Positions 25,514 to 33,851 of a DNA stretch of 64,000 nt are shown one piece after another. Position 1 is the stretch's first letter. Each line of letters begins with the position of its first letter. Made by a program: the position numbers and the translations under genes. Origin of the DNA: Alphaproteobacteria bacterium (GTDB lineage Bacteria; Pseudomonadota; Alphaproteobacteria; Rhodobacterales; Rhodobacteraceae); assembly GCA_030425145.1 (NCBI GenBank), contig JAUHVK010000002.1:1-64000 (forward strand), in the 5' to 3' direction. Below the pieces are notes generated by a model. It was not told the origin of the DNA. It did no database searches and saw only the letters and a list, made by a program, of their open reading frames with translations.

Positions 25514-26644
25514 TTAAATCGGCGCGATGTCACCTTCCGCGCGCTGCGCGTGAAACTGTGCTTCGAAGTCGGCAAACCGGCCATCGGCAATCGCGTCGCG
25601 CATCCCCTGCATCAGTTCCTGATAGTAATGCAGGTTGTGCCATGTCAGCAGCATGCCCGAAATCATCTCTTGCGCGCGGAACACGTGGTGCAGATACGCC
25701 CGGCTGTAGTTTCGGCAGGCAGGACAGGTGCAGTCCTCGTCCAGCGGGCGCGGATCGTCCTGATGCCGGGCGTTCTTGATGTTGATCTGCCCACGCCGCG
25801 TCCATGCCTGACCCGTGCGACCAGACCGCGACGGCAACACGCAGTCCATCATGTCGACACCGCGCTTCACCGCACCGACAATGTCGTCCGGTTTGCCGAC
25901 CCCCATCAGGTAGCGTGGCCGGTCTTCGGGCAGTTGGCTCGGCGCGAAATCCAGACAACCGAACATCGCATCCTGCCCCTCGCCCACAGCCAGACCACCG
26001 ATGGCGTAGCCATCGAACCCAATGGCTTTCAAAGCCTCCGCCGATTCCTCACGAAAATCTTGCTCTAGCCCACCCTGCTGGATGCCAAAGAGCATGTGCC
26101 CAGGGCGGTCGCCGAATGCATCTTTCGACCGTTCCGCCCAGCGCATCGACAACCGCATCGACTCAGCAATCCGGTCCCGGTCGGCAGGCAATGCAGGGCA
26201 TTCGTCAAAACACATCACGATGTCCGACCCAAGCAGGCGCTGGATCTCCATCGACCGCTCAGGCGTCAGTTCGTGCCGCGACCCATCAATATGCGATTTG
26301 AAGGTCACGCCCGTTTCCGTCAGCTTGCGCAGATCAGCAAGGCTCATCACCTGAAACCCACCCGAGTCCGTTAGGATCGGTTTGTCCCAATTCATGAACT
26401 TATGCAGTCCACCGAGGCGGTCGATCCGCTCGGCCGTAGGGCGCAGCATCAGGTGATAGGTATTGCCCAACAGGATATCCGCGCCCGTCGCGGCCACGCT
26501 TTCGGGCATCATCGCCTTGACCGTGGCGGCCGTACCGACCGGCATAAACGCCGGTGTGCGGATCGTCCCGCGCGGTGTCGTGATCGCACCGGTCCGCGCC
26601 GATCCATCAGTGGCGTGAAGGGCAAAGGAAGAGGAAACTGTCAT
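25514..26644 (-). CDS. tgt: tRNA-guanine transglycosylase
   Basis: 376 residues, the usual length. The catalytic and binding blocks are visible: [10 protein letters not shown] (about 60), [11 protein letters not shown] (about 90-100) with the first Asp, [15 protein letters not shown] (about 262) with the tRNA-recognition segment, and the zinc site [16 protein letters not shown] (about 302-317). It exchanges guanine 34 for preQ1 in GUN-anticodon tRNAs, a step of queuosine synthesis in the cytosol. No other queuosine genes lie in the window. Confidence 0.96.
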   Translation of the reverse strand: MTVSSSFALHATDGSARTGAITTPRGTIRTPAFMPVGTAATVKAMMPESVAATGADILLGNTYHLMLRPTAERIDRLGGLHKFMNWDKPILTDSGGFQVMSLADLRKLTETGVTFKSHIDGSRHELTPERSMEIQRLLGSDIVMCFDECPALPADRDRIAESMRLSMRWAERSKDAFGDRPGHMLFGIQQGGLEQDFREESAEALKAIGFDGYAIGGLAVGEGQDAMFGCLDFAPSQLPEDRPRYLMGVGKPDDIVGAVKRGVDMMDCVLPSRSGRTGQAWTRRGQINIKNARHQDDPRPLDEDCTCPACRNYSRAYLHHVFRAQEMISGMLLTWHNLHYYQELMQGMRDAIADGRFADFEAQFHAQRAEGDIAPI

Positions 26645-26727
26645 GATCGGGCCTTACTTGAAGAAGGCGCCCTTGTGCGCCAAATCACCCGCATTGCCAA
26701 GGAGGCGCGAATCCAAAATGTCCAACT

Positions 26728-26880
26728 CGCCCGAGCCAACGAGTACGGTCCCAAAGGCTTTGCTCACCTTCGGCTTGGAAGAATAGGTCAGCCTTCCCGG
26801 CTCAGGCCCTGTCGGTGATACACGCCAAGGTGGACACCGGCGCCCGCACATCCGAGCTTCCTGCGGCAGACATTGGAGTG
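26728..26880 (+). pseudogene. Relic of a RimK-associated/ATP-dependent zinc protease (DUF785-like)
   Basis: On the plus strand one frame reads TFGLEE, then TAG, then VSLPG. After a shift of frame it continues LSVIHAKVDTGARTSELPA. In intact members of this retropepsin-like family the text is of the form ..EEWVxLPxLGLxxIHAKVDTGARTSALHA, with the catalytic DTGA. So a Trp codon has become a stop and a base has been lost or gained near 26788. Nothing of the rest of the protein follows. It is a dead fragment. Confidence 0.6.
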
Positions 26881-27013
26881 AATTCTTCGCCAAATCTTGA
26901 AGCGAGCGATACTGGACACAAGAGCATGCACAGGCATGGAATGCGGCGCTGACCTTCTTGGCGCAGACAATGCTCGACGGTGCCCAAAAGGCGGCAACAC
27001 GCCACTGACCGCC

Positions 27014-27732
27014 ATGAAAGACCTCGCGGAAAATGAGAAAAGCACCGAGACGATGTTCGGGGCATTGATCAACCGATGCGGCAAAATGCGAATGTTGTCG
27101 CATCGGGTGGTGCTGACACTGCTTCTTGAAAACGGCAAGGAAAAGCCCTGCACCAAAGCGTCGAAAGACCTTGAAAAAAATTGAGCGAATTCGCTCAGAT
27201 TGCGTCCGAGGTGGCACTGGGAAGCAGCATTTCCACTCTGCCCTATGACCTGCGGCAGCATCTCATGCGGATCAATGCCGTCAATCAAAACCAGAGCGAC
27301 GATCTCATGCGGTTCGTCACGACGGCGCGATCCATCCAGGACCGATTATTCGAGTCAGCCAGTGCATCACGCACCAAGGCTATCGAGGATCTCGCGGAAT
27401 TTGTGAAAAGGCCGCTTCTGGCAACGTTGAACAGCATCGTCGATGCAATCAGTCCGGCGCTGAAGCAGGTCGTTTCAATTCAGCACTCGGAAACGGGTCG
27501 CCAAACCGAGACGATTCATTCTGCGATCTCGGAGTTGGAGAAGATCAGCCGCATGATCATTATCATCTCAGTCAACGCGTCGATCGAAGCTTCCCGCGTG
27601 GGTGAGGCAGGTCGCGGGTTTTCGGCTGTAGCCGGCGAAATCCGCTCCCTCAGCCAGTCAGCCAATAAGGTCATCGGATCTTTGCGTACACAGTACGCGT
27701 CCTCCGGTTCGGACAATCTCAATGGTGCCTGA
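27014..27732 (+). pseudogene. Chemoreceptor-like gene split by a frameshift at an A7 run
   Basis: The upstream frame (from about ATG 27014) encodes a PilJ/NarX-type sensor start, FGALINRCGKMRMLSHRVVL, and stops at TGA 27182-27184. The second frame continues from the A-run at 27174-27180 through a long helical region to a chemotaxis-receptor signalling hairpin (IIIISVNASIEASRVGEAGRGFSAVAGEIRSLS). One extra A in the run would join the two frames as ..DLEKKLSEFAQ. There is no membrane segment, so it would be a soluble receptor. It is either a recent pseudogene or is expressed by slippage on A_AAA_AAT. The start codon is uncertain. Confidence 0.65.
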
Positions 27733-27855
27733 ACGGCATCGGACACCTCCAAATCCGAAAACGCGAAAGAGGGCGGAATTGATGGATATCCGCCCCTTTA
27801 CCCCTCCCGACCCTTTCCCTATATATTTGGTCAGGAACCGTTCGGAAGGACCGAC

Positions 27856-28218
27856 ATGAACGAAGCCAGCCCCAAGATCGAAGGTGCACCGCTGATCGCG
27901 CCCTCCAGCACGGATCATCCGCTTTATGATCAGGTCGTTGAAGCGTGCCGATCCGTCTATGACCCGGAGATTCCGGTCAATATTTACGACCTCGGGCTTG
28001 TCTACACGCTTGACATCAATAACGAAAACGAAGTCCGCGTGATCATGACCCTGACCGCTCCGGGTTGTCCGGTGGCAGGTGAGATGCCCGGCTGGGTGGC
28101 CGAAGCTATCGAACCGATCGCTGGCATCAAACAGGTGGATGTCGAACTGACCTGGGAACCGCCCTGGGGCATGGACATGATGTCCGACGAGGCGCGCCTC
28201 GAACTCGGCTTCATGTAA
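27856..28218 (+). CDS. sufT: SufT-like Fe-S assembly protein (DUF59/MIP18 family)
   Basis: 120 residues from ATG 27856, with GGAAGGA upstream. The DUF59 core shows VYDPEIPVNIYDLGLVY (about 34-50) and LTAPGCPVAGEMP (about 65-77) with the conserved cysteine, then VELTWEPPW near 100. Proteins of this type help mature Fe-S proteins, often as SufT of the SUF system; no other suf genes are adjacent, so the symbol is tentative. The next gene follows after three bases. Confidence 0.8.
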   Translation: MNEASPKIEGAPLIAPSSTDHPLYDQVVEACRSVYDPEIPVNIYDLGLVYTLDINNENEVRVIMTLTAPGCPVAGEMPGWVAEAIEPIAGIKQVDVELTWEPPWGMDMMSDEARLELGFM

Positions 28219-28221
28219 GAC

Positions 28222-28548
28222 GTGGCGGTTTCGGACGAACAGATCGCGTTTGTCCGGGATCTCTTCCGCGACCTGCCTGCCCTCACCACACGCAAGATGT
28301 TCGGTGGCCTCGGGATCTATTCCGACGGCGTGATCTTTGCCGTGATCGGCCCCGAAGAAGCGCTGTTGCTTAAAGCCCGTGGAGATTTGGCGCAGGCCCT
28401 TGCAGACGAAGGCTGCGAGCAATGGTCCTACACCGGCAAATCCGGCAAACCCGCTCTCATGCCGTACTGGACATTGCCTGACGCTGCGCTTGACGATCCC
28501 GAGCAAGCCTGCGCTTGGGCAAGGCGGTCCTTGGCTCAAGCGGACTAG
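28222..28548 (+). CDS. TfoX N-terminal domain protein
   Basis: 108 residues from GTG 28222, three bases after the SufT stop, so probably co-transcribed. It consists only of the TfoX/Sxy N-terminal domain: RDLPALTTRKMFGGLGIYSDGVIFAVI (landmarks TRKMFGG and FAVIGPEE), then KSGKPALMPYWTLPD. In Gammaproteobacteria TfoX activates competence genes with a second domain that is missing here. Single-domain versions are common in Alphaproteobacteria and have no settled role. Confidence 0.8.
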   Translation: MAVSDEQIAFVRDLFRDLPALTTRKMFGGLGIYSDGVIFAVIGPEEALLLKARGDLAQALADEGCEQWSYTGKSGKPALMPYWTLPDAALDDPEQACAWARRSLAQAD

Positions 28549-28567
28549 TCAAAGCAAGTCAAAAAGA

Positions 28568-28586
28568 TTTCTTTTATCAAAAGAAA
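28568..28586. promoter_or_regulatory. Perfect palindrome upstream of the SatD-like gene
   Basis: TTTCTTTT, ATC, AAAAGAAA is an 8-base perfect inverted repeat ending 16 bases before ATG 28603, in an AT-rich patch of an otherwise GC-rich area. The position suits an operator. The SatD-like protein it precedes ends in a helix-turn-helix, so autoregulation is plausible. Confidence 0.5.
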
Positions 28587-28602
28587 CTGATATGGTTTTC
28601 TC

Positions 28603-29232
28603 ATGCGTTCCTATTGTGTCCTCACCGGAGACCTTGTCGCTTCGTCCGAGCTGACGCCGTCTGACGTTGACGCCGCTTTGACCACAATCGAAGCAGCCTC
28701 TGCCGCAATGGCTAACTGGACATCTCCGGCAATCATGTCTCACTTCGCCCGGCGCGGTGGAGACAGCTGGCAGGTCGCCCTAGACAGCCCCGCGTTCGGT
28801 ATGCGCGCGTCCCTTTACATCCAGGCATGTCTCCGGCGCGACAGCGCAAACGCGGTTACACGGATCGCCCTTGCCACCGGTCAAGGCACCCTTCCCTCCA
28901 ACGGTGATCTCAACGCCGCCCACGGCCCCGCCTTTACGGCATCCGGTCGGTTGCTGGGGGACATTCGCGGCAACGCGCGCTTCGCCCATGCGGGTGGTGG
29001 CGCAAGCCATGCCGCGCTCCGCCTCGCCGACCACATCGCGGCGGGCTGGACACAGGCTCAGGCCCGCGCGATGGCAGCACTTCTGCCGCCAAACGCGCTC
29101 ACCCGCGCCGAGGTGGCCAAATCCATCGGCATCACCCGCCAAGCCGTCAATCAGGCACTCTGGTCAGCAGGCTATCCCGCCATCGAAGACGCGCTCAAAG
29201 CCGTGGAAACCGACGTGGAGGAATGCAAGTGA
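28603..29232 (+). CDS. SatD-family protein with C-terminal helix-turn-helix
   Basis: 209 residues. The N-terminus YCVLTGDLVASSELTP (about 4-19) matches the SatD family, followed by a nucleotidyl-cyclase-like alpha/beta region (about 20-150: RRGGDSWQVAL, GPAFTASGRLL). The last 50 residues contain an HTH (LTRAEVAKSIGITRQAVNQALW). SatD was named from a streptococcal stress-tolerance locus; its biochemical function is unknown to me. It is 40 bases upstream of a DUF3307 membrane gene, a pairing I have seen described often enough to expect a functional unit. The palindrome at 28568-28586 may control it. Confidence 0.75.
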   Translation: MRSYCVLTGDLVASSELTPSDVDAALTTIEAASAAMANWTSPAIMSHFARRGGDSWQVALDSPAFGMRASLYIQACLRRDSANAVTRIALATGQGTLPSNGDLNAAHGPAFTASGRLLGDIRGNARFAHAGGGASHAALRLADHIAAGWTQAQARAMAALLPPNALTRAEVAKSIGITRQAVNQALWSAGYPAIEDALKAVETDVEECK

Positions 29233-29272
29233 AACCGCTTTCTTTCCGCAATAGCAAGCCTGTAACCTTGCG

Positions 29273-30016
29273 GTGCCAGCCTTGATCGATGTCTTCGTCG
29301 CCCTTTTGCTGGCCCATGTGATTGCGGATTTCGTCGCGCAACCCGATGTGATGGTGCGGCGCAAAGCCGAACCTCTGATCCTGCTTCTACACATCGCCAT
29401 CGTCTTTGCTCTCTCCGCCCTCGCGCTGGGCGGCGCATGGCAACTGGCTCTGGCGGTCGCTGCTGCCCATCTGGTCATCGACGCCATCAAGGTCTGGGCA
29501 CTTCCCGACAATTGGCGCGACAGCCTGCCCGCCTTTCTGCTCGATCAGGCCGCCCATGTCGCCACAATCGCCGCAGCCGCGATCCTAGTCCCTGACGCCA
29601 TCGCCACCGGTCTTTGGGCTGATCGCATCCCACAACTGCAAACCCCCGCTATTCTGACCATTGGGGCCATCACATCCATCTGGGGCGGTGGCTATGCGGT
29701 TGGCCTGCTGATGAAACCCTATACCGACCAATTCGAAGCAGACGACGCCGGACCAACCGCCGAAGGGCTCGAAAACGCGGGTCGCATGATCGGCAAATTG
29801 GAACGGGGGTTGATCTTCCTCTTTCTCTGCGTCGGCGAAGCAAGCGCAACGGGCTTTCTGATCGCGGCGAAATCCGTCCTGCGCTTCGACACCGCATCCA
29901 AAGGCCAGAAAGCCGGCGAATACGTCATCATTGGCACACTGGCGTCTTTCGGATGGGGCTTGGCAAGCGGCTATGCCACGCTATCCCTCCTTGAGATTGC
30001 GACGACGAAACCCTAG
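29273..30016 (+). CDS. DUF3307 integral membrane protein
   Basis: 247 residues from GTG 29273. About six hydrophobic segments are visible, starting with VFVALLLAHVIADFVAQPDVMV (landmark HVIADFVAQ, the family signature) and AHLVIDAIKVW. A soluble loop rich in acidic residues lies near 150-175. The function of DUF3307 is not known. It follows the SatD-like gene in the same direction and probably shares its promoter; the SatD part would be the cytosolic partner or sensor and this the membrane part. That is inference. Confidence 0.75.
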   Translation: MPALIDVFVALLLAHVIADFVAQPDVMVRRKAEPLILLLHIAIVFALSALALGGAWQLALAVAAAHLVIDAIKVWALPDNWRDSLPAFLLDQAAHVATIAAAAILVPDAIATGLWADRIPQLQTPAILTIGAITSIWGGGYAVGLLMKPYTDQFEADDAGPTAEGLENAGRMIGKLERGLIFLFLCVGEASATGFLIAAKSVLRFDTASKGQKAGEYVIIGTLASFGWGLASGYATLSLLEIATTKP

Positions 30017-30048
30017 ATTTGACCTCAGAACAGTCAGCGAGAGTCCCC

Positions 30049-30447
30049 ATGTTCGGCATTCCCGGCAAACAAGCCGTCACATTGACCCCCAAAGCCGCCA
30101 ATCAGGTGCGCAAGCTTATGGACGCAAAAGGCCATGCGGGCCTGCGCATCGGCGTTAAAAAGGGCGGCTGCGCGGGCATGGAATACACCATGGATTACGT
30201 CGACACGCCCGACCCGAACGACGAGATCGTCGAACAAGACGGCGCGGTTGTGATGATTGCCCCGATGGCACAAATGTTCCTCTTCGGGACCGAGATCGAC
30301 TACCAGACCTCCCTGCTCGAGTCCGGCTTCCACTTCAACAACCCGAACGTCGCCGACGCCTGCGGCTGCGGCGAGTCGATCAAGTTCAAGGACGTGGAAG
30401 AACTGGCCTCCGCCCACGCAAACGGCGCGCCGAACCTCAAGGCATAG
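30049..30447 (+). CDS. IscA/SufA/HesB-type Fe-S carrier
   Basis: 132 residues from ATG 30049; an upstream TTG at 30019 is less likely. The A-type carrier fold has the three conserved cysteines in GGCAGMEY (about 47-54) and ACGCGESI (about 111-118). It carries and hands over Fe-S clusters or iron in the cytosol. Length is typical. It lies about 1.8 kb from the SufT-like gene, which may serve the same pathway, though the SatD/DUF3307 pair sits between. Confidence 0.9.
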   Translation: MFGIPGKQAVTLTPKAANQVRKLMDAKGHAGLRIGVKKGGCAGMEYTMDYVDTPDPNDEIVEQDGAVVMIAPMAQMFLFGTEIDYQTSLLESGFHFNNPNVADACGCGESIKFKDVEELASAHANGAPNLKA

Positions 30448-30655
30448 GTCATATCCGTTTTCGGTGTGACAGCCACTTAGACGTCGCGACCACAACAGCG
30501 GGAACGATCAGCGCGATGCATTGCGGTTCGAATGGCCGCTATCAGCCCAAAAGCGTGGGTCGGCCCACTCATCTTGATTTCACCGCTGTGGTTTCCAGCA
30601 AGAGCCTATCCAAATTTGCCTCTGGCAACTCAAAAGAAATCGACAATCCAGTAGC

Positions 30656-31849
30656 TTAAGCTTGGTTGATGGACAAAGGGCTCAACGCGCGCGCGGATTG
30701 GCCAGAACGCAGGCTTTTCATCCCATCGCGGAGTTGGATGAGGCCTGGGATCGGGTCCGACCACCAGAACTCGGACTTGCACCGCAGCGAAGGGCCAAAC
30801 AGCTGCCAACCGACAGACAGCTTGCGGGAACTGGCAGCGAGGTGGTGCAAACCCAGAGGAAAAGGAAACCGCATTCGGACTCCTGCTGGAAATGAGAGGT
30901 CTTTGCGCAAACCGTCTTCGAGGGCCATTTGACAGCTGAGGGCCGGGAAATTCACACCAGCAGCGATCGCCACCGCCGTTGTGCCCCACAGCCTGCCATT
31001 AATTTCAATGAAATATGGCCGTCCACTACGCTGGTCGATCCGAAACTCGATATTTGCAGGGCCATGCCACTCCAAAGCCTCAAGCAACTCTACCGACTTA
31101 TCAAAGAATGAAGGCTTCGAGATCGTTTCCGACAAAATGCCACTGCCGTCTTGATCTGGCCAAGACAACAACCTGCGGCTGGCCATGCTCCGCACAACTT
31201 GGCCTTGATACATGAGTGCATACGCGTCTTCGCTCCATCCGGCGATGTAGCTTTGCACCACTAGCGTTTTGAAGTCGTAGATATGGTCTGCGTAGTCGGG
31301 CAACCTCTCGACGTGATCAAGAACCTCATTTGTGTCGTCCGAGATCAGCATCCCAACTGAACCTCCTCCCTGAACAAGCTTGATGATCCAAGGGGCGGGA
31401 ACGTGTTTCAATGCATGCAGCAGATCGCTCTTGCTCTTCACCGTTTGTGTCTCAGGAACATTCAATCCGATAGAGGCCGCGAGCTTGGTGGAAGCCGCCT
31501 TGTCGATTGCGCGTTGCTGACCAGCCAAGGGAGGAACGGGAAGTGGAACGTCAGGCGCAGATTGATCACATGTCTGAGACAGGGAAAACACAGCGTAGTC
31601 ATCGGTCGGAAGGACTGTACAAAACTTGTGTTTCCGCACGCTCTCAAGAACGTCTGCGGCATGTCCTTCTGCATTTGAAATCGGGTTTTGAAGACGAATC
31701 GTACCGTGGCAGTGGCGCGATCTCGAAGCTGCTGTCGATGGATCGTCGGTTCCAAGCCATGGCGAAAAGCCTGCAAGAGAAAGACCACGAAGTGCGGCCA
31801 ACGCGATCCGGTCACTGGCGGTCCTGTACGAGGTGACCAGTACTTTCAT
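30656..31849 (-). CDS. ATP-grasp ligase-like protein, orphan
   Basis: 397 residues from ATG 31849. An N-terminal Rossmann-like preATP-grasp domain (MKVLVTSYRTASDRIALAAL) precedes an ATP-grasp core: KLVQGGGSVGML (about 165-176) for the phosphate loop, VVQSYIAGWSEDAYAL (about 215) and PYFIEINGRLWGTT (about 285-297) with metal ligands. This is the carbamoyl-phosphate-synthase-like subgroup, which joins a carboxylate to an amine or thiol using ATP. It has no biosynthetic neighbours, and its base composition is more AT-rich than the flanks, suggesting acquisition. Substrate unknown. Confidence 0.75.
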   Translation of the reverse strand: MKVLVTSYRTASDRIALAALRGLSLAGFSPWLGTDDPSTAASRSRHCHGTIRLQNPISNAEGHAADVLESVRKHKFCTVLPTDDYAVFSLSQTCDQSAPDVPLPVPPLAGQQRAIDKAASTKLAASIGLNVPETQTVKSKSDLLHALKHVPAPWIIKLVQGGGSVGMLISDDTNEVLDHVERLPDYADHIYDFKTLVVQSYIAGWSEDAYALMYQGQVVRSMASRRLLSWPDQDGSGILSETISKPSFFDKSVELLEALEWHGPANIEFRIDQRSGRPYFIEINGRLWGTTAVAIAAGVNFPALSCQMALEDGLRKDLSFPAGVRMRFPFPLGLHHLAASSRKLSVGWQLFGPSLRCKSEFWWSDPIPGLIQLRDGMKSLRSGQSARALSPLSINQA

Positions 31850-32060
31850 AATCCACGCACCCTGAAATCGACGACGAGTTATAACAATGCGGCGCTACCA
31901 AATGCCCCTGATACTCCACCATCCATCAATAATTGGCTGATTGCGAGTGGCCTTTTCGGCTACCAATCACCCGTGCAGTTCTAGTCTGCGAAACGCGATG
32001 TCATCCCAAACGCTTCACATCGCGGGCGGATTGCAAAATTCTTGGACACAAACAGCCCAA

Positions 32061-32972
32061 TCAGCCCTTGTCCTGCAAATGCACGTAGGTCTCAGCATAA
32101 CGCTTGGCCAAGTGATCTCCGGCGCGGATCTGTTTGCCTGACCCAAGCGGCGCGACATTGGTCTCGACATTGGGATTGAAGAAAAGCGGCACCGAAATCC
32201 GCTCATCCGTCCCGCCCTTCACGCGGTGCAGCGTCGCCACAACGCGCCCATCGGTCCACATCTCGAGCATCTCACCAAAGTTGATGATGAACTCTCCCGG
32301 CGGCGCCTGCACCGGCAGCCAGTCGCTCCGCCCGCGCGGCTGCACTTCGAGCCCCGGCTGACCATCCGTTGCCAGGAGCGTCAGGCAGCCGTAGTCCGTA
32401 TGCGCGCCGATGCCGAAATCCTTTTCCCCGGCCCAATCCGGGCGTGGCGGATAGTAATTGCCCCGCAAAAGTGCCATCGGACAGTCGAACTTGTCCTCGA
32501 AGAAATCCGCATCCGCCCCGATGGACATCGCGATCCCCCGCAGGATGCCCCGCGCGACCTCAAGCGCGTCCGAATAATACGCCCGGATCACCTGTTCGAA
32601 CCCGGCAGGCCGATCCGGCCAGTGGTTCGGCGCATAGACCGACAGTGCCACCCGCTTGTCCCCGTCCGGCAGAGTATAGCCGCAGTCGAACACTTCCTTG
32701 TAATCGGGGTTCGCTTCGGGATCGACCTGTTCGCTTTTCGACGCGCCCCAGCCGCGGTTCGACCCGGTGCGCGCCATGTTCACCTGATCCTTGATCTCGA
32801 CCGGCAGGGCAAAGAACGCACGATAGGCCGCCAGAACAAACCGCATCCGCGCTGATGTGAATTTGGTGTTGTAGACCGTGGCAAAGCCCACTTCCTCGGC
32901 CGCAATCCGCATCTGCGCGAGCGCGTCCGCATCTCCAACGGCCAAAGCCTGTGCATCCAGTCTCGGGATCAT
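32061..32972 (-). CDS. 2-oxoglutarate/Fe(II) oxygenase, isopenicillin-N-synthase-like
   Basis: 303 residues from ATG 32972, with GGAGG and AGGA close upstream. The DIOX_N domain is followed by the double-stranded beta-helix with iron ligands in GIGAHTDYG (about 185-193) and ATLHRVKG (about 240-247), and the 2-oxoglutarate arginine in ERISVPLFF (about 252). Members oxidise small molecules using O2. No pathway genes are adjacent except a divergent tpiA, so the substrate cannot be read from context. Confidence 0.88.
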   Translation of the reverse strand: MIPRLDAQALAVGDADALAQMRIAAEEVGFATVYNTKFTSARMRFVLAAYRAFFALPVEIKDQVNMARTGSNRGWGASKSEQVDPEANPDYKEVFDCGYTLPDGDKRVALSVYAPNHWPDRPAGFEQVIRAYYSDALEVARGILRGIAMSIGADADFFEDKFDCPMALLRGNYYPPRPDWAGEKDFGIGAHTDYGCLTLLATDGQPGLEVQPRGRSDWLPVQAPPGEFIINFGEMLEMWTDGRVVATLHRVKGGTDERISVPLFFNPNVETNVAPLGSGKQIRAGDHLAKRYAETYVHLQDKG

Positions 32973-33099
32973 ATCCTGCCCTCCTGCCAAGTCGCGCGGC
33001 CTTGTGCCACCGCACCACAGCCCGTGCAACTGCACTTGACGCCGCGCCTCTGCCCGCGATGATGCGCGCACATTCACAGACACGAGCAGGAGCCTCCCC

Positions 33100-33837
33100 A
33101 TGCGCCGCAAACTCGCCGCCGGAAATTGGAAGATGAACGGAACCGCCGCCGCGCTGGCCGAGCTGGATGCATTGCAGGATGTTGCCGACGGCGCCGCCGA
33201 AGTGCTGATCTGCCCCCCGGCCACCCTGATCGCCGCCGCAGCCGCCAAGTCCGGCAAAGTCGCCATCGGTGGGCAGGATTGCCACAGCGCCACCTCGGGT
33301 GCCCATACAGGCGACATCTCCGCCGATATGCTCAAGGATGCAGGCGCGTCCTATGTGATCCTCGGCCATTCCGAGCGCCGCGCCGATCATGGCGAATCCG
33401 ATGCGCTCGTCGCTTACAAGACCCTCGCCGCATGGGCGGCGGGTCTGACTGCCATCGTCTGCATTGGCGAAACCCTCGACGAACGCGAAAGCGGAAAAAC
33501 CCTCGATGTGGTGGGCCACCAGCTTGCCGCCTCCCTGCCGGACGATGTGACCGGCGACAACACCGTCATCGCTTACGAACCCGTCTGGGCCATCGGCACC
33601 GGCAAGGTACCCACAACCGATCAGATCGCCGAGGTCCACAATTTCATGCGCAGCACCCTGATCCAGCGCTTCGGCAATGACACTGCCCAAACCATCCGCC
33701 TGCTCTATGGTGGCAGCGTCAAAGCCTCGAACGCGACAGAGATTTTTGCCGTGGCGGACGTGGACGGCGCGCTTGTGGGCGGGGCCAGCCTCACCGCTGC
33801 CGATTTCGCGCCCATTGTAACGGCTCTGAACGGCTGA
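33100..33837 (+). CDS. tpiA: Triosephosphate isomerase
   Basis: 245 residues. The TIM barrel shows the N-terminal AGNWKMNG (about 7-14) with the catalytic lysine, GHSERR (about 91-96) with the histidine, [12 protein letters not shown] (about 158-169) with the catalytic glutamate, and LLYGGSVK near 203. It interconverts dihydroxyacetone phosphate and glyceraldehyde 3-phosphate in central carbon metabolism. It is divergent from the oxygenase gene and followed by a P450 gene after 14 bases. Confidence 0.97.
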   Translation: MRRKLAAGNWKMNGTAAALAELDALQDVADGAAEVLICPPATLIAAAAAKSGKVAIGGQDCHSATSGAHTGDISADMLKDAGASYVILGHSERRADHGESDALVAYKTLAAWAAGLTAIVCIGETLDERESGKTLDVVGHQLAASLPDDVTGDNTVIAYEPVWAIGTGKVPTTDQIAEVHNFMRSTLIQRFGNDTAQTIRLLYGGSVKASNATEIFAVADVDGALVGGASLTAADFAPIVTALNG

Positions 33838-33851
33838 CCGACCCAATCGGC

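Noticed and set aside
26654-27217. Minus-strand frame upstream of tgt ending in a plausible-looking protein tail
   Set aside because: The opposite strand in the same interval encodes recognisable fragments of a RimK-type protease and a chemoreceptor-like protein, which explain the coding look better.
32560-33846. 428-codon minus-strand frame across tpiA and the oxygenase
   Set aside because: It overlaps tpiA antisense and the oxygenase in another frame; both real genes have complete catalytic motifs.
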